From an uncultured Prevotella sp. (GTDB taxonomy: Bacteria; Bacteroidota; Bacteroidia; Bacteroidales; Bacteroidaceae), in NCBI GenBank assembly GCA_900543975.1, contig UQTI01000004.1, positions 6,277 to 70,276 of the forward strand: DNA of 64,000 bases. Direction: 5' to 3'. Position 1 is the stretch's first letter. The number at the start of each line of letters is the position of its first letter. The position numbers and the translations under genes are program-made. Below, piece after piece: positions 54,659 through 63,700 of this stretch. Below the pieces are notes generated by a model. The model was not told the DNA's origin. It was given only the letters and a program-made list of their open reading frames with translations, and ran no database searches.

Positions 54659-54684
54659 CATCGGTAAAAACAGATAAACAGATT

Positions 54685-55722
54685 ATGATATTAGACAAGA
54701 TAGATAAACTTCTTAAGGAAGTGAGCACTCTCTCGGCAAAAAACGCTGAAGAGATTGAACAACTACGACTGAAGTATCTCAGCAAGAAAGGCGAAATCTC
54801 TGCCCTTATGGCAGACTTCCGTGAGGTGTCTGCAGACCAAAAAAAGGCTGTAGGCATGAAGATTAATGAGCTCAAACAGATGGCTATTGCCAAGATCAAC
54901 GAGCTGAAAGAGCAACATGAGACCGACGACGACTTGAACGTGGACCTCGACCTCACACGCTCAGCCTACCCCATTGCTCTTGGCACACGCCACCCGTTGA
55001 CCATCGTGCGCAACCAGATTATTGACATCTTCCAGCGTATGGGATTCACGTTGGCTGAAGGTCCTGAGATTGACGATGACCTGCATGTGTTTACAAAGCT
55101 CAACTTTGCTGCAGACCATCCCGCACGCGACATGCAGGACACCTTCTTCGTAGAGACCAACCCCAACGATGTAACAAAGAACATCATTCTGCGTTCGCAC
55201 ACCAGCAACGACCAGAGCAGAATTATGGAGAAGCAACAGCCACCAATACGTGTCATTTGCCCCGGACGTGTGTTCCGTAACGAGGCAATTTCTGCACGCG
55301 CCCATTGCTTCTTCCATCAGCTCGAAGGTCTGTATGTTGACAAAAACGTGTCGTTCACAGACCTTAAGCAGGTGCTCTTGACCTTCGCACGCGAGCTCTT
55401 TGGTCCTGACACAAAGATTCGTCTGCGCCCGAGCTACTTCCCCTTCACAGAGCCTAGCGCCGAGATGGACATCTCTTGCCACATCTGTGGTGGCGAGGGT
55501 TGTGCTTTCTGTAAGCATACAGGTTGGGTTGAAATTCTCGGTTGCGGAATGGTTGACCCCAATGTGCTCGAGGCGTGCGGCATAAACAGCAAGGTGTACA
55601 CAGGCTACGCCTTCGGTCTTGGTGTGGAGCGTATCACGAACCTTAAATATCGTGTTGCTGACCTCCGCATGTTCTCAGAGAACGATTCACGCTTCTTGCG
55701 CGAGTTTGAAAGCGCAAACTAA
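54685..55722 (+). CDS. pheS: Phenylalanine--tRNA ligase alpha subunit
   Basis: 345 residues from the ATG at 54685; a longer TTG-started frame reaches back to 54577 but crosses the promoter. The N-terminal coiled coil (about 5-85) is followed by the class II catalytic domain. Motif 2 region is VICPGRVFRNEAISARAHCF with FHQLEGLYVDK, motif 3 is YAFGLGVERI. HTSNDQSR matches the HTSxxQ motif. A Cys-rich insert (CHICGGEGCAFC) is a probable zinc site. The beta subunit pheT is not adjacent; it is outside the window. Confidence 0.95.
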   Translation: MILDKIDKLLKEVSTLSAKNAEEIEQLRLKYLSKKGEISALMADFREVSADQKKAVGMKINELKQMAIAKINELKEQHETDDDLNVDLDLTRSAYPIALGTRHPLTIVRNQIIDIFQRMGFTLAEGPEIDDDLHVFTKLNFAADHPARDMQDTFFVETNPNDVTKNIILRSHTSNDQSRIMEKQQPPIRVICPGRVFRNEAISARAHCFFHQLEGLYVDKNVSFTDLKQVLLTFARELFGPDTKIRLRPSYFPFTEPSAEMDISCHICGGEGCAFCKHTGWVEILGCGMVDPNVLEACGINSKVYTGYAFGLGVERITNLKYRVADLRMFSENDSRFLREFESAN

Positions 55723-55788
55723 AAGACTTGAAAGAAGATTTGCAAGTTTGTTCTGTTTTTCAAGACAAACATTTAAAGACAAAATATA

Positions 55789-55836
55789 AAGACAACTCTT
55801 GGATAACTTTTGTGTTTATCCAAGAGTTGTCTTTTA
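55789..55836 (+). terminator. Rho-independent terminator after pheS
   Basis: AAGACAACTCTTGGATAA (55789-55806) pairs perfectly with TTATCCAAGAGTTGTCTT (55816-55833) around 9 nt, 18 bp, then TTA. Confidence 0.88.
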
Positions 55837-55939
55837 TGTTTTATAACAGGCAGATTTTTATCTGCTTTTTTTATTCCGCGACCTTTTCTTTACATTTTTA
55901 AAAGCGATAAAAACAATATAACAATTATTATATTGTGAC

Positions 55940-55989
55940 TAAAAAACTGTCAGCTTCCACATGGAAAAATCCATAGCAGAAACTGACAG
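55940..55989 (-). terminator. Terminator downstream of carB
   Basis: CTGTCAGCTTC (55947-55957) pairs with GAAACTGACAG (55979-55989), one mismatch, with a small ATGG/CCAT hairpin in the loop. On the minus strand it runs into six T. The remaining DNA of 55723-56078 is AT-rich and shows no gene. Confidence 0.75.
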
Positions 55990-56078
55990 CCTTGTTTTAA
56001 AAAGTCTTGTTTATAAAGCCTTGATTAAAAAGCTTCATTTATAACTAACAGCCGAGAGGTCTCAACTATTTGCTTTCA

Positions 56079-59000
56079 TTAATACTCACCCCAAGCCTTG
56101 ATGCCAATATCCTCAAGCTTCGTTGTACAGAAGGCGTAGATGAACGCACTTGCGAGACGGGCATTGGTGAGAAGAGGCACGTTAAGGTCGATAGAGGCGC
56201 GACGGATCTTGTAGCCGTTGCTAAGCTCAGAACTTGTTAGGTTCTTCGGGATGTTGACAACCATATCGATGGTATGGTCGTGCAACAGATCGAGAGCCTT
56301 GGGCTCATCACCCTCCTCTGATGGCCAGAGCACATGGGTGTTCTCGATGCCGTTCTCTGTAAGGAACTTGCTTGTACCGCCTGTTGCATAAAGTTTGTAA
56401 CCATTGTCAATGAGCATCTTTGCAGCATCAAGCATTTCAACCTTTTGCTTGGCACCACCTGTAGAAAGAAGAATGTTCTTCTTCGGTATGCGATAGCCTA
56501 CAGAGAGCATGCTCTTGAGCAAGGCTGTGTTTGTATCGTCGCCCAAGCAACCTACCTCGCCTGTAGAACTCATGTCTACGCCAAGCACAGGGTCGGCCTT
56601 CTGTAAACGGTTGAACGAGAACTGCGAAGCCTTGATGCCAACATAGTCGAGATCGAACAGGTTCTTGTTGGGCTTTTCTACGGGCAGACCGAGCATTACG
56701 CGAGTGGCAAGCTCGATAAGGTTGATCTTCAGCACCTTGCTCACGAACGGGAACGAACGCGAAGCACGGAGGTTACACTCGATAACGAGGATGTCGTTGT
56801 CGCGGGCCATAAACTGAATGTTGAACGGGCCGTTGATATGAAGCTCCTTGGCAATTTGACGGCCTACACGCTTACAACGGCGAACGGTCTCAACATACAG
56901 TTTTTGAGGCGGGAACTGGATGGTGGCGTCACCTGAGTGGACACCAGCAAACTCGATGTGTTCAGAAATGGCGTAAGCAATAACCTCTCCATTCTTTGCA
57001 ACAGCATCCATCTCAATCTCCTTGGCGTGCTCGATAAACTTGCTCACAACAACAGGATGGTCCTCGCTAACGTTGGCAGCCAACTGGAGGAAGCGTTTCA
57101 GCTCATCCTCGTTAGAGCAAACGTTCATGGCTGCACCTGAGAGAACGTATGACGGGCGCACAAGAACGGGGAAGCCTACACGCTCTATAAAGCGGTCGAT
57201 ATCTTCCATGCTTGTAAGTGCGCTCCACTCGGGCTGGTTGATGCCGTTGTTGGTAAGCATCTGAGAGAACTTGGCGCGGTCCTCGGCGTTGTCAATGTCC
57301 TGAGCCTTGGTACCAAGGATAGGTACATGCTGCTCATCGAGAAGCACAGCAAGGTTGTTAGGAATCTGACCACCTGTAGACACAATCACACCATGAGGTG
57401 TCTCAAGGTCGATGATGTCCATAACGCGCTCGAAGGTGAGCTCATCGAAATAGAGACGGTCGCACATGTCGTAATCGGTTGACACGGTCTCGGGGTTATA
57501 GTTTATCATTACCGAACGGAAACCCTCCTTGCGGATGGTGTTGAGAGCTTGAACACCACACCAGTCGAACTCAACAGATGAGCCGATGCGGTAAGCTCCA
57601 GAACCGAGCACGATAATTGAACGCTTGTCGTTCTCATACTTTATATCGCTATTTACGCCAGCATAAGTGACGTACAGATAGTTGGTCTGTGCAGGATACT
57701 CGGCAGCCAAGGTATCGATCTGCTTAACAACAGGCAGGATGCCATAATTCTTACGACGTGAACGCACAACAAGCGATGCCTTACGCATAGACTTAAGCTC
57801 GTCTTCAAGACCAACGGCACGCGCAATCTGGAAATCGGTAAAGCCGTAAACCTTGGCTGTGCGGAGGAGATCCTTGTCGAGGGTGTTGATGTTGCATTTC
57901 TTCATCTCCTCATCGATGTCGATGATGTGCTGCAACTTTTCAAGGAACCACTTGTCAATCTTGGTAAGTTCGTGAATCTGGTCTACAGTATAGCCTTTAT
58001 GCATGGCCTTGGAGATTACGAACACACGCTTGTCTGTAGGCTCGCGAAGAGCAGCATCGATATCCTCAATCTCAAGTTCCTTATTCTCAACAAAGCCGTG
58101 CATGCCCTGGCCAATCATGCGAAGACCCTTCTGAATGGCCTCCTCAAAATTGCGGCCAATGGCCATAACCTCACCTACCGACTTCATTGAAGAACCGAGC
58201 TCTTTGTCTACGCCACGGAACTTTGAAAGGTCCCAACGTGGTATTTTGCAGACAACATAGTCAAGTGCAGGTTCGAAGAAGGCGCTTGTGGTCTTGGTTA
58301 CTGAGTTTTTCAGCTCAAACAAACCGTAACCCATGCCGAGTTTAGCTGCAACAAAGGCGAGAGGATAACCTGTAGCCTTAGAAGCAAGAGCAGAAGAACG
58401 GCTCAGACGAGCATTTACCTCGATAACACGATAGTCTTCCGACTGTGGGTCAAAAGCATACTGAACATTACACTCACCCACGATACCGATATGACGGATA
58501 ATCTTGATGGCAAGGGCACGAAGTTTATGATATTCTGAGTTGGTAAGAGTCTGTGAAGGAGCAATAACAATTGACTCGCCGGTATGGATGCCCAGAGGGT
58601 CAAAGTTCTCCATGTTACATACTGTAATACAGTTGTCGTAACGGTCGCGAACAACCTCATACTCAATCTCTTTCCAACCTTTGAGACTCTTCTCTACCAA
58701 CACCTGGGGAGAGAAAGAGAATGCCTTCTCGGCGAGCTTGTTAAGCTCCTCCTCGTTGTCGGCAAAGCCTGAGCCAAGACCTCCAAGTGCGTATGCAGCA
58801 CGGATGATAACAGGATAACCCAAATCAGCAGCAGCCTTACGGGTTTGCTCTATAGTCTCACACGCCTCGCTCTTTATGGTCTTGACATTAATCTCGTCAA
58901 GCTTCTGAACAAAGAGCTCACGGTCCTCGGTATCCATTATGGCTTGAACGGGAGTTCCAAGCACCTTAACATTATATTTCTCAAGAATGCCCTGGCGGTA

Positions 59001-59303
59001 GAGTTCAACGCCACAGTTGAGCGCTGTCTGTCCGCCAAACGACAACAAGATGCCGTCGGGACGCTCTTTCTTTATTACCTCCTCAACAAAGTAAGGCTGT
59101 ACAGGAAGGAAATAGATCTGATCAGCTACGCCCTCTGAGGTCTGCACGGTTGCGATGTTTGGGTTTATAAGAACTGTTTTAACACCTTCCTCGCGCAACG
59201 CCTTTAACGCCTGTGAACCAGAATAGTCGAACTCGCCCGCTTCACCTATCTTTAAGGCTCCCGAACCGAGCAACAACACTTTCTTTATATTTTCGTCTTT
59301 CAT
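56079..59303 (-). CDS. carB: Carbamoyl-phosphate synthase large subunit
   Basis: 1074 residues. Two duplicated ATP-grasp halves (about 1-400 and 545-930) build carbamoyl phosphate from bicarbonate, ammonia and two ATP, for arginine and pyrimidine synthesis. The first half opens with VLLLGSGALKIGEAGEFDYS, the second with IIVLGSGAYRIGSSVEFDWC. Ammonia-channel and allosteric domains occupy the C-terminus (from about 935). carA lies upstream with a 266-bp gap holding repeats. Confidence 0.97.
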   Translation of the reverse strand: MKDENIKKVLLLGSGALKIGEAGEFDYSGSQALKALREEGVKTVLINPNIATVQTSEGVADQIYFLPVQPYFVEEVIKKERPDGILLSFGGQTALNCGVELYRQGILEKYNVKVLGTPVQAIMDTEDRELFVQKLDEINVKTIKSEACETIEQTRKAAADLGYPVIIRAAYALGGLGSGFADNEEELNKLAEKAFSFSPQVLVEKSLKGWKEIEYEVVRDRYDNCITVCNMENFDPLGIHTGESIVIAPSQTLTNSEYHKLRALAIKIIRHIGIVGECNVQYAFDPQSEDYRVIEVNARLSRSSALASKATGYPLAFVAAKLGMGYGLFELKNSVTKTTSAFFEPALDYVVCKIPRWDLSKFRGVDKELGSSMKSVGEVMAIGRNFEEAIQKGLRMIGQGMHGFVENKELEIEDIDAALREPTDKRVFVISKAMHKGYTVDQIHELTKIDKWFLEKLQHIIDIDEEMKKCNINTLDKDLLRTAKVYGFTDFQIARAVGLEDELKSMRKASLVVRSRRKNYGILPVVKQIDTLAAEYPAQTNYLYVTYAGVNSDIKYENDKRSIIVLGSGAYRIGSSVEFDWCGVQALNTIRKEGFRSVMINYNPETVSTDYDMCDRLYFDELTFERVMDIIDLETPHGVIVSTGGQIPNNLAVLLDEQHVPILGTKAQDIDNAEDRAKFSQMLTNNGINQPEWSALTSMEDIDRFIERVGFPVLVRPSYVLSGAAMNVCSNEDELKRFLQLAANVSEDHPVVVSKFIEHAKEIEMDAVAKNGEVIAYAISEHIEFAGVHSGDATIQFPPQKLYVETVRRCKRVGRQIAKELHINGPFNIQFMARDNDILVIECNLRASRSFPFVSKVLKINLIELATRVMLGLPVEKPNKNLFDLDYVGIKASQFSFNRLQKADPVLGVDMSSTGEVGCLGDDTNTALLKSMLSVGYRIPKKNILLSTGGAKQKVEMLDAAKMLIDNGYKLYATGGTSKFLTENGIENTHVLWPSEEGDEPKALDLLHDHTIDMVVNIPKNLTSSELSNGYKIRRASIDLNVPLLTNARLASAFIYAFCTTKLEDIGIKAWGEY

Positions 59304-59385
59304 TTATTCTAATGCTTTATTTTATTAATGTTTAATGAGGCAAAGCCTATTTATATCAAACATTTCACTCCCCCACTTTTTTGAT

Positions 59386-59487
59386 TCATCAGATATTTAT
59401 CTTCTCATCAGATATTTATTGATCTTCAGAAATCAAATCTTATCGATACGAATCAATCTTATCGCCAAAAATCAATCTTATATAAAA
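59386..59487. repeat. Short tandem repeats between carA and carB
   Basis: TCATCAGATATTTATcTTC occurs at 59386-59404 and again from 59405 with an insertion. It is followed by three degenerate 18-20-nt units (59431-59450, 59451-59469, 59470-59487) of form AATCAATCTTATCG. The separating gap is longer than usual for an operon pair. Confidence 0.65.
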
Positions 59488-59569
59488 AACATATCTTCAA
59501 ATATGATATTCATCTATCTTCTAAGACGATATTCTTATAATAAAATTGCATAGTGGAGGCGAAGCTTTT

Positions 59570-60649
59570 TTACTTTTTAAGGCAATCTACAAACTTGTCA
59601 AACATAAACTCTGTGTCGACAGGTCCTGAACATGCCTCTGGATGGAACTGGCTTGAGAACCAAGGCTTGCTTTTGTGACGGATACCCTCGTTAGAACCAT
59701 CATTCATGTTGACAAACATCTCTTCCCAATCGGCACCTAAGGTCTTGGCATCTACAGCATATCCATGGTTCTGGCTTGTAACAAAGCACTTTTCTGTGCC
59801 TACAAGACGAACGGGCTGGTTATGAGAACGATGACCATACTTCAGCTTGTAGATAGAAGTTCCAGCAGCCTTGGCAAGCAACTGGTTACCCATACAGATA
59901 CCACAGATTGGCTTATCGCTCTTGCTCATCTGCTTGCGAATGATCTTTACAGCGTCCTCACACATGTCGGGATCGCCAGGACCGTTGGCAAGGAAAAGTC
60001 CATCAAACTCCATGTCAGTATAATCGTAGTTCCAAGGCACACGGATAACCTCAACACCACGATTGATGAGACAACGAATGATGTTGGCCTTTACGCCACA
60101 ATCGACGAGAACCACTTTCTTGTCTGCACCCTCGTTGTAACGAATAATCTCCTTGCAGCTCACAAGGTCAACAAAATTTACTCCCTCATATTCAGCTTGA
60201 GGAATGTTGTTGGGTTCATCATCAAACAAGATTTTTCCCATCATAACACCATGCTCACGCAACACCTTTGTGAGCTCACGAGTGTCGATGCCAGTAATTC
60301 CTGGCACTTTCTCACGTTTGAGCCACTCGGCAAGAGTTTCAACAGCGTTCCAATGACTGCATTGCTCACTATAGTCGGCTACAATGATAGCAGATGCATA
60401 AATCTTGTCACTCTCCATAAACGTAGGAAGGCCGTTAGCCTCAAACGTGAAAGGAGGAACGCCATAGTTGCCCACAAGCGGATAAGTTAGTGTCATCAAC
60501 TGTCCTGCATAAGAGGGATCGGTAAGCGATTCGGGATAGCCCATCATGGCTGTATTGAACACCACCTCGCCAGCGACGGGGGCTTCATAGCCAAATGACT
60601 TTCCGTGGAACTTTGTTCCGTCTTCTAAAACTAAAGTTACGTTTCTCAT
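59570..60649 (-). CDS. carA: Carbamoyl-phosphate synthase small subunit
   Basis: 359 residues; hydrolyses glutamine and passes ammonia to CarB. The N-terminal domain shows KFHGKSFGYEAPVAGEVVFN, and the class I glutaminase core has the nucleophile in CGICMGNQLLAKAAG (Cys about 246) and the His/Glu pair in SQFHPEACSGP (about 333-343). It is upstream of carB, downstream of a PurF-like gene on the same strand. Confidence 0.96.
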   Translation of the reverse strand: MRNVTLVLEDGTKFHGKSFGYEAPVAGEVVFNTAMMGYPESLTDPSYAGQLMTLTYPLVGNYGVPPFTFEANGLPTFMESDKIYASAIIVADYSEQCSHWNAVETLAEWLKREKVPGITGIDTRELTKVLREHGVMMGKILFDDEPNNIPQAEYEGVNFVDLVSCKEIIRYNEGADKKVVLVDCGVKANIIRCLINRGVEVIRVPWNYDYTDMEFDGLFLANGPGDPDMCEDAVKIIRKQMSKSDKPICGICMGNQLLAKAAGTSIYKLKYGHRSHNQPVRLVGTEKCFVTSQNHGYAVDAKTLGADWEEMFVNMNDGSNEGIRHKSKPWFSSQFHPEACSGPVDTEFMFDKFVDCLKK

Positions 60650-60745
60650 TTTATGATATTCGGAATTACTTATTTCTTTTTAATGCATGATATTTTATGT
60701 GGTATGAACCGTTATGGTTAAACCTGTCACACATTTTTGGGTTGC

Positions 60746-62632
60746 TTATTTACTTTGATACACTTTTTCAATATAGTTGACAAATGCCTGATTACAGAGT
60801 CGAGTGCCACCAGGCGTAGGATACTTACCAGTAAAGTACCAGTCGCCTTTGTGGTTAGGTATTGCAGTATGCAAGCCGTCAATCGACTGATACACAAGTT
60901 CCACCGGCGTTGTCATACCTTCAGGACGAAGCATCTCAACAATTTTTGCGTTTATCTCTTCAATCGTGAAAGGCTTATAGATGGCACGCACACAATTGGT
61001 CATCTGCTCAGCAGGCTTTTGCAGCTCGGTCTTACATGCTCGATACACATCGTCCACGACATTGAGAAGGTTGCGTTCCTTCAGTAGCTCCATTGTAGCT
61101 CGGAACACACAGAACTCTTCCAAACGAGGCATGTCTATACCATAATAGTCGGGGTAACGAATCTGTGGAGCGCTACTAACTATAACTATCTTGCGTGGGT
61201 GTAAACGGTCAAGCATTCGAAGAATACTTTCCTTCAACGTCGTGCCACGCACAATGCTGTCGTCTATTACAACAAGGTTGTCGACATGTGGTTCTATGCA
61301 TTCATAAGACACATCGTACACATGTGAGGCGAGGTCGTTGCGCGAGTTGCCTTCAGTAATGAAGGTACGAAGTTTGATATCCTTCCACGCCACTTTCTCT
61401 GATCTCACATAGTTGTCAAGAATGTCATGAAGCTCCTGTTCTGTAGGAATGTGTCCAAGAGCTTGAATTTTCTTTACCTTCTGCTCGTTATAATACTTTT
61501 TAAATCCTCTCAGCAAGCCATAGAAGGCCACCTCTGCTGTGTTGGGGATGAACGAGAACACGGTATGCTGAACATCGCCGTCAATAGCTTTAAGCACAGG
61601 CTCTCTAAGCTGCTCACCAAGAAGCTTTCGCTCATCATATATGTCACGATCACTACCACGGCTGAAATAGATTCGCTCAAAAGAGCAAGCAGAATCGCCA
61701 CGCTGATCAAGCACCTTTTCAACACTAAACTCGCCATTGCGCTTTACAAACATGGCGTGACCAGGTTGAAGTTCTTTAATGTCTTCCACCTCGAGATCAA
61801 AGGTGGTCTGAAGCACAGGATGCTCACTTGCCAAGGCAACGATTTCATCGTTCTTGTAATAGAACGCAGGGCGGATGCCCCATGGGTCACGTAAGGAAAA
61901 CATCTCACCACTACCTGTGAGACCACAAACCACATAACCACCATCAAAGTCGTCCATTGTTGTCTTGAGCACATTGCTCATCAACACATTATCGTTTATA
62001 TAATCAGTAATGTCGGTTCCTTCCAGCCCCTTGGCCTTTGCGTCGACGAAGTTGCGTTCCACCTCTCTGTCAAGACGATGACCCATATATTCGAGCATTA
62101 TATAGCTGTCACTATAAATTCGCGGGCATTGGCCTTGGGCCTTTAGCTTGTCAAAGATTCCCTCTATGTTAGTCATATTGAAATTGCCACACAAACAGAG
62201 GTTCTTTGCCTGCCAGTTGTTACGACGCAAGAAAGGATGAACATATGACAATCCCGACTTGCCTGTAGTGGAATAACGCAGATGACCCATATACAACTCA
62301 CCAGCGAACGGCAGACTGTGTTTTGCGAAAGAAGCATCTGACAGTTCATCGTGAGATAAGTCGATATAATTTTTCTGCACGGTGCCAAAAATTTTTGTTA
62401 TGGCATCTTTTCCTTCAGCACGTTCACGGAACATATATTCATGTCCTGGTCGATAATCGAGTTTCACACAAGCCAAGCCTGCGCCTTCCTGTCCACGATT
62501 ATGCTGCTTCTCCATCATAAGATACAGCTTGTTGAGACCATACATCCATGTCCCATATTTTTCCTGATAATACTCAAGCGGTTTGAGCAATCTGATCATC
62601 GCTACGCCGCATTCATGCTTCAAAGGTTCCAC
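60746..62632 (-). CDS. Long PurF-like class II glutamine amidotransferase/phosphoribosyltransferase
   Basis: 628 residues, longer than usual PurF (about 470-500). The N-terminal MEPLKHECGVAMIRLL places the likely nucleophile Cys at position 8, implying a seven-residue propeptide. YMGHLRYSTTGKSGLSYVHP and CLCGNFNM match the glutaminase domain. The phosphoribosyltransferase domain carries the PRPP-binding VVIDDSIVRGTTLKES (about 454-469) and ITEGNSRNDLASH. The extra length lies in the inter-domain region (IPTEQELHDILDNYVRSEKV) and the C-terminal about 70 residues. It is either PurF itself or a divergent paralogue with an added C-terminal part; its place beside carAB suggests nucleotide synthesis. 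Confidence 0.85.
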   Translation of the reverse strand: MEPLKHECGVAMIRLLKPLEYYQEKYGTWMYGLNKLYLMMEKQHNRGQEGAGLACVKLDYRPGHEYMFRERAEGKDAITKIFGTVQKNYIDLSHDELSDASFAKHSLPFAGELYMGHLRYSTTGKSGLSYVHPFLRRNNWQAKNLCLCGNFNMTNIEGIFDKLKAQGQCPRIYSDSYIMLEYMGHRLDREVERNFVDAKAKGLEGTDITDYINDNVLMSNVLKTTMDDFDGGYVVCGLTGSGEMFSLRDPWGIRPAFYYKNDEIVALASEHPVLQTTFDLEVEDIKELQPGHAMFVKRNGEFSVEKVLDQRGDSACSFERIYFSRGSDRDIYDERKLLGEQLREPVLKAIDGDVQHTVFSFIPNTAEVAFYGLLRGFKKYYNEQKVKKIQALGHIPTEQELHDILDNYVRSEKVAWKDIKLRTFITEGNSRNDLASHVYDVSYECIEPHVDNLVVIDDSIVRGTTLKESILRMLDRLHPRKIVIVSSAPQIRYPDYYGIDMPRLEEFCVFRATMELLKERNLLNVVDDVYRACKTELQKPAEQMTNCVRAIYKPFTIEEINAKIVEMLRPEGMTTPVELVYQSIDGLHTAIPNHKGDWYFTGKYPTPGGTRLCNQAFVNYIEKVYQSK

Positions 62633-62727
62633 TTTACAATCCTGAATTTAAAAATTTAAACTGGCCATTACAGACCTTTTTTCCTATTTAAAGGCGCGTA
62701 TTACACGCCAACAATCTCGTCTGCTTA

Positions 62728-62763
62728 TATAAAGAAAGCGTTAAGCAACAAGCCCAACGCTTT
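62728..62763 (-). terminator. Terminator of the export lipoprotein gene
   Basis: AAAGCGTT (62735-62742) pairs with AACGCTTT (62756-62763) around 13 nt; on the minus strand it runs into CTTTATAT. Weaker T tract than the others. Confidence 0.6.
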
Positions 62764-62783
62764 ACATTTATAATAATAGATAC

Positions 62784-63581
62784 TTATCTAAGGATATTAA
62801 CGACAAGAGAGGCCACCGACGTAATGATGCCGATAACCGAGAACCAAAGAGTGGTAGACTGACCAATGGCTGAGTTTTTAGCCTTGGTGCTGTTAGGTTC
62901 TACATAAACCACATCGTTCTGCTGAAGATAATAGTAAGGTGAATTGATAATGTTGGCATCATTCAGATTCAAACGATGCTGCGTCTTCTGACCAGTAGCA
63001 TCCTCACGAATGAGAAGAACATTATCACGTTTACCGTAAATGCTGAGATCGCCAGCAGAGGCGATGGCTTCAAGCACACTCATCTTCTCTGTGGCAACAG
63101 GAACAACACCTGGACTATTCACCTCACCAATGACGGTAACGTGATAGCTAGACATACGAACAGTAATTACCGGATTCTCTGTCTTTGAGAGATATGGGAG
63201 TATGCTTTCTCTAATTTTATCTTCACACTGGCTCTTTGTCAAACCAGCAACTTGGATACGTCCTACAACAGGAAACTGAATATTTCCGTCATTATCAACG
63301 AGGTAAGTTTGAAGAGAGCCTCCGCCTCCACTAAGACTTCCACCGTTAGTCAAGGTGCTTTGCACCGTTAGGTTGAACGGGATAGCCACCTGAGGGTCTG
63401 TTGTGTTTACTGTGATTGTAAGAAGATCCTTAGGCATAATCTTCGCGTCATAAAGGCCACGCGACTTTGCAAGGTTAACGGTATCTACATTTTGAAAATA
63501 CGCAACCTTCTTTGCGCTACCACAACTTCCCAACAACACTACCAATGTCATGAGAAAAAACGGAAAAATCAATTTTTTCAT
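62784..63581 (-). CDS. Polysaccharide export lipoprotein (Wza/SLBB family)
   Basis: 265 residues. The lipobox is in LVVLLGSCGSAKK (Cys about 20), so it is an outer-membrane lipoprotein. The Poly_export domain has VAYFQNVDTV and YDAKIMPKDLLTITVNTTDP (about 44-63). An SLBB-like second part has YHVTVIGEVNSPGVVPV (about 149-165). The hydrophobic C-terminal segment (about 245-263) may insert in the membrane. Wza-type proteins form the exit channel for capsule or exopolysaccharide; it is probably the start of a polysaccharide locus continuing to the left or beyond the edge, but no such genes are seen here. Confidence 0.9.
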   Translation of the reverse strand: MKKLIFPFFLMTLVVLLGSCGSAKKVAYFQNVDTVNLAKSRGLYDAKIMPKDLLTITVNTTDPQVAIPFNLTVQSTLTNGGSLSGGGGSLQTYLVDNDGNIQFPVVGRIQVAGLTKSQCEDKIRESILPYLSKTENPVITVRMSSYHVTVIGEVNSPGVVPVATEKMSVLEAIASAGDLSIYGKRDNVLLIREDATGQKTQHRLNLNDANIINSPYYYLQQNDVVYVEPNSTKAKNSAIGQSTTLWFSVIGIITSVASLVVNILR

Positions 63582-63665
63582 AAATACTATTATGAGAGTT
63601 TATATTTAAACCTTGAAAATAAAAACTTTAGCCCTTTAAAATAATAGAGCACAGTTTATCAAATG

Positions 63666-63694
63666 CAAAGTTATCACATTTTTTTCAAATCAAC
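63666..63694 (-). promoter_or_regulatory. Promoter of the export lipoprotein gene
   Basis: Minus strand: TAACTTTG (63673-63666), full -7 match, with GTTG (63694-63691) 17 nt upstream as a weak -33. Confidence 0.45.
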
Positions 63695-63700
63695 AACTTT

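Noticed and set aside
54577..54684. Phe-rich N-terminal extension or Phe leader peptide before pheS
   Set aside because: The frame starts with TTG, and the likely promoter box (54651-54658) lies inside it, so it would not be transcribed as a leader. pheS homologues begin at the ATG at 54685.
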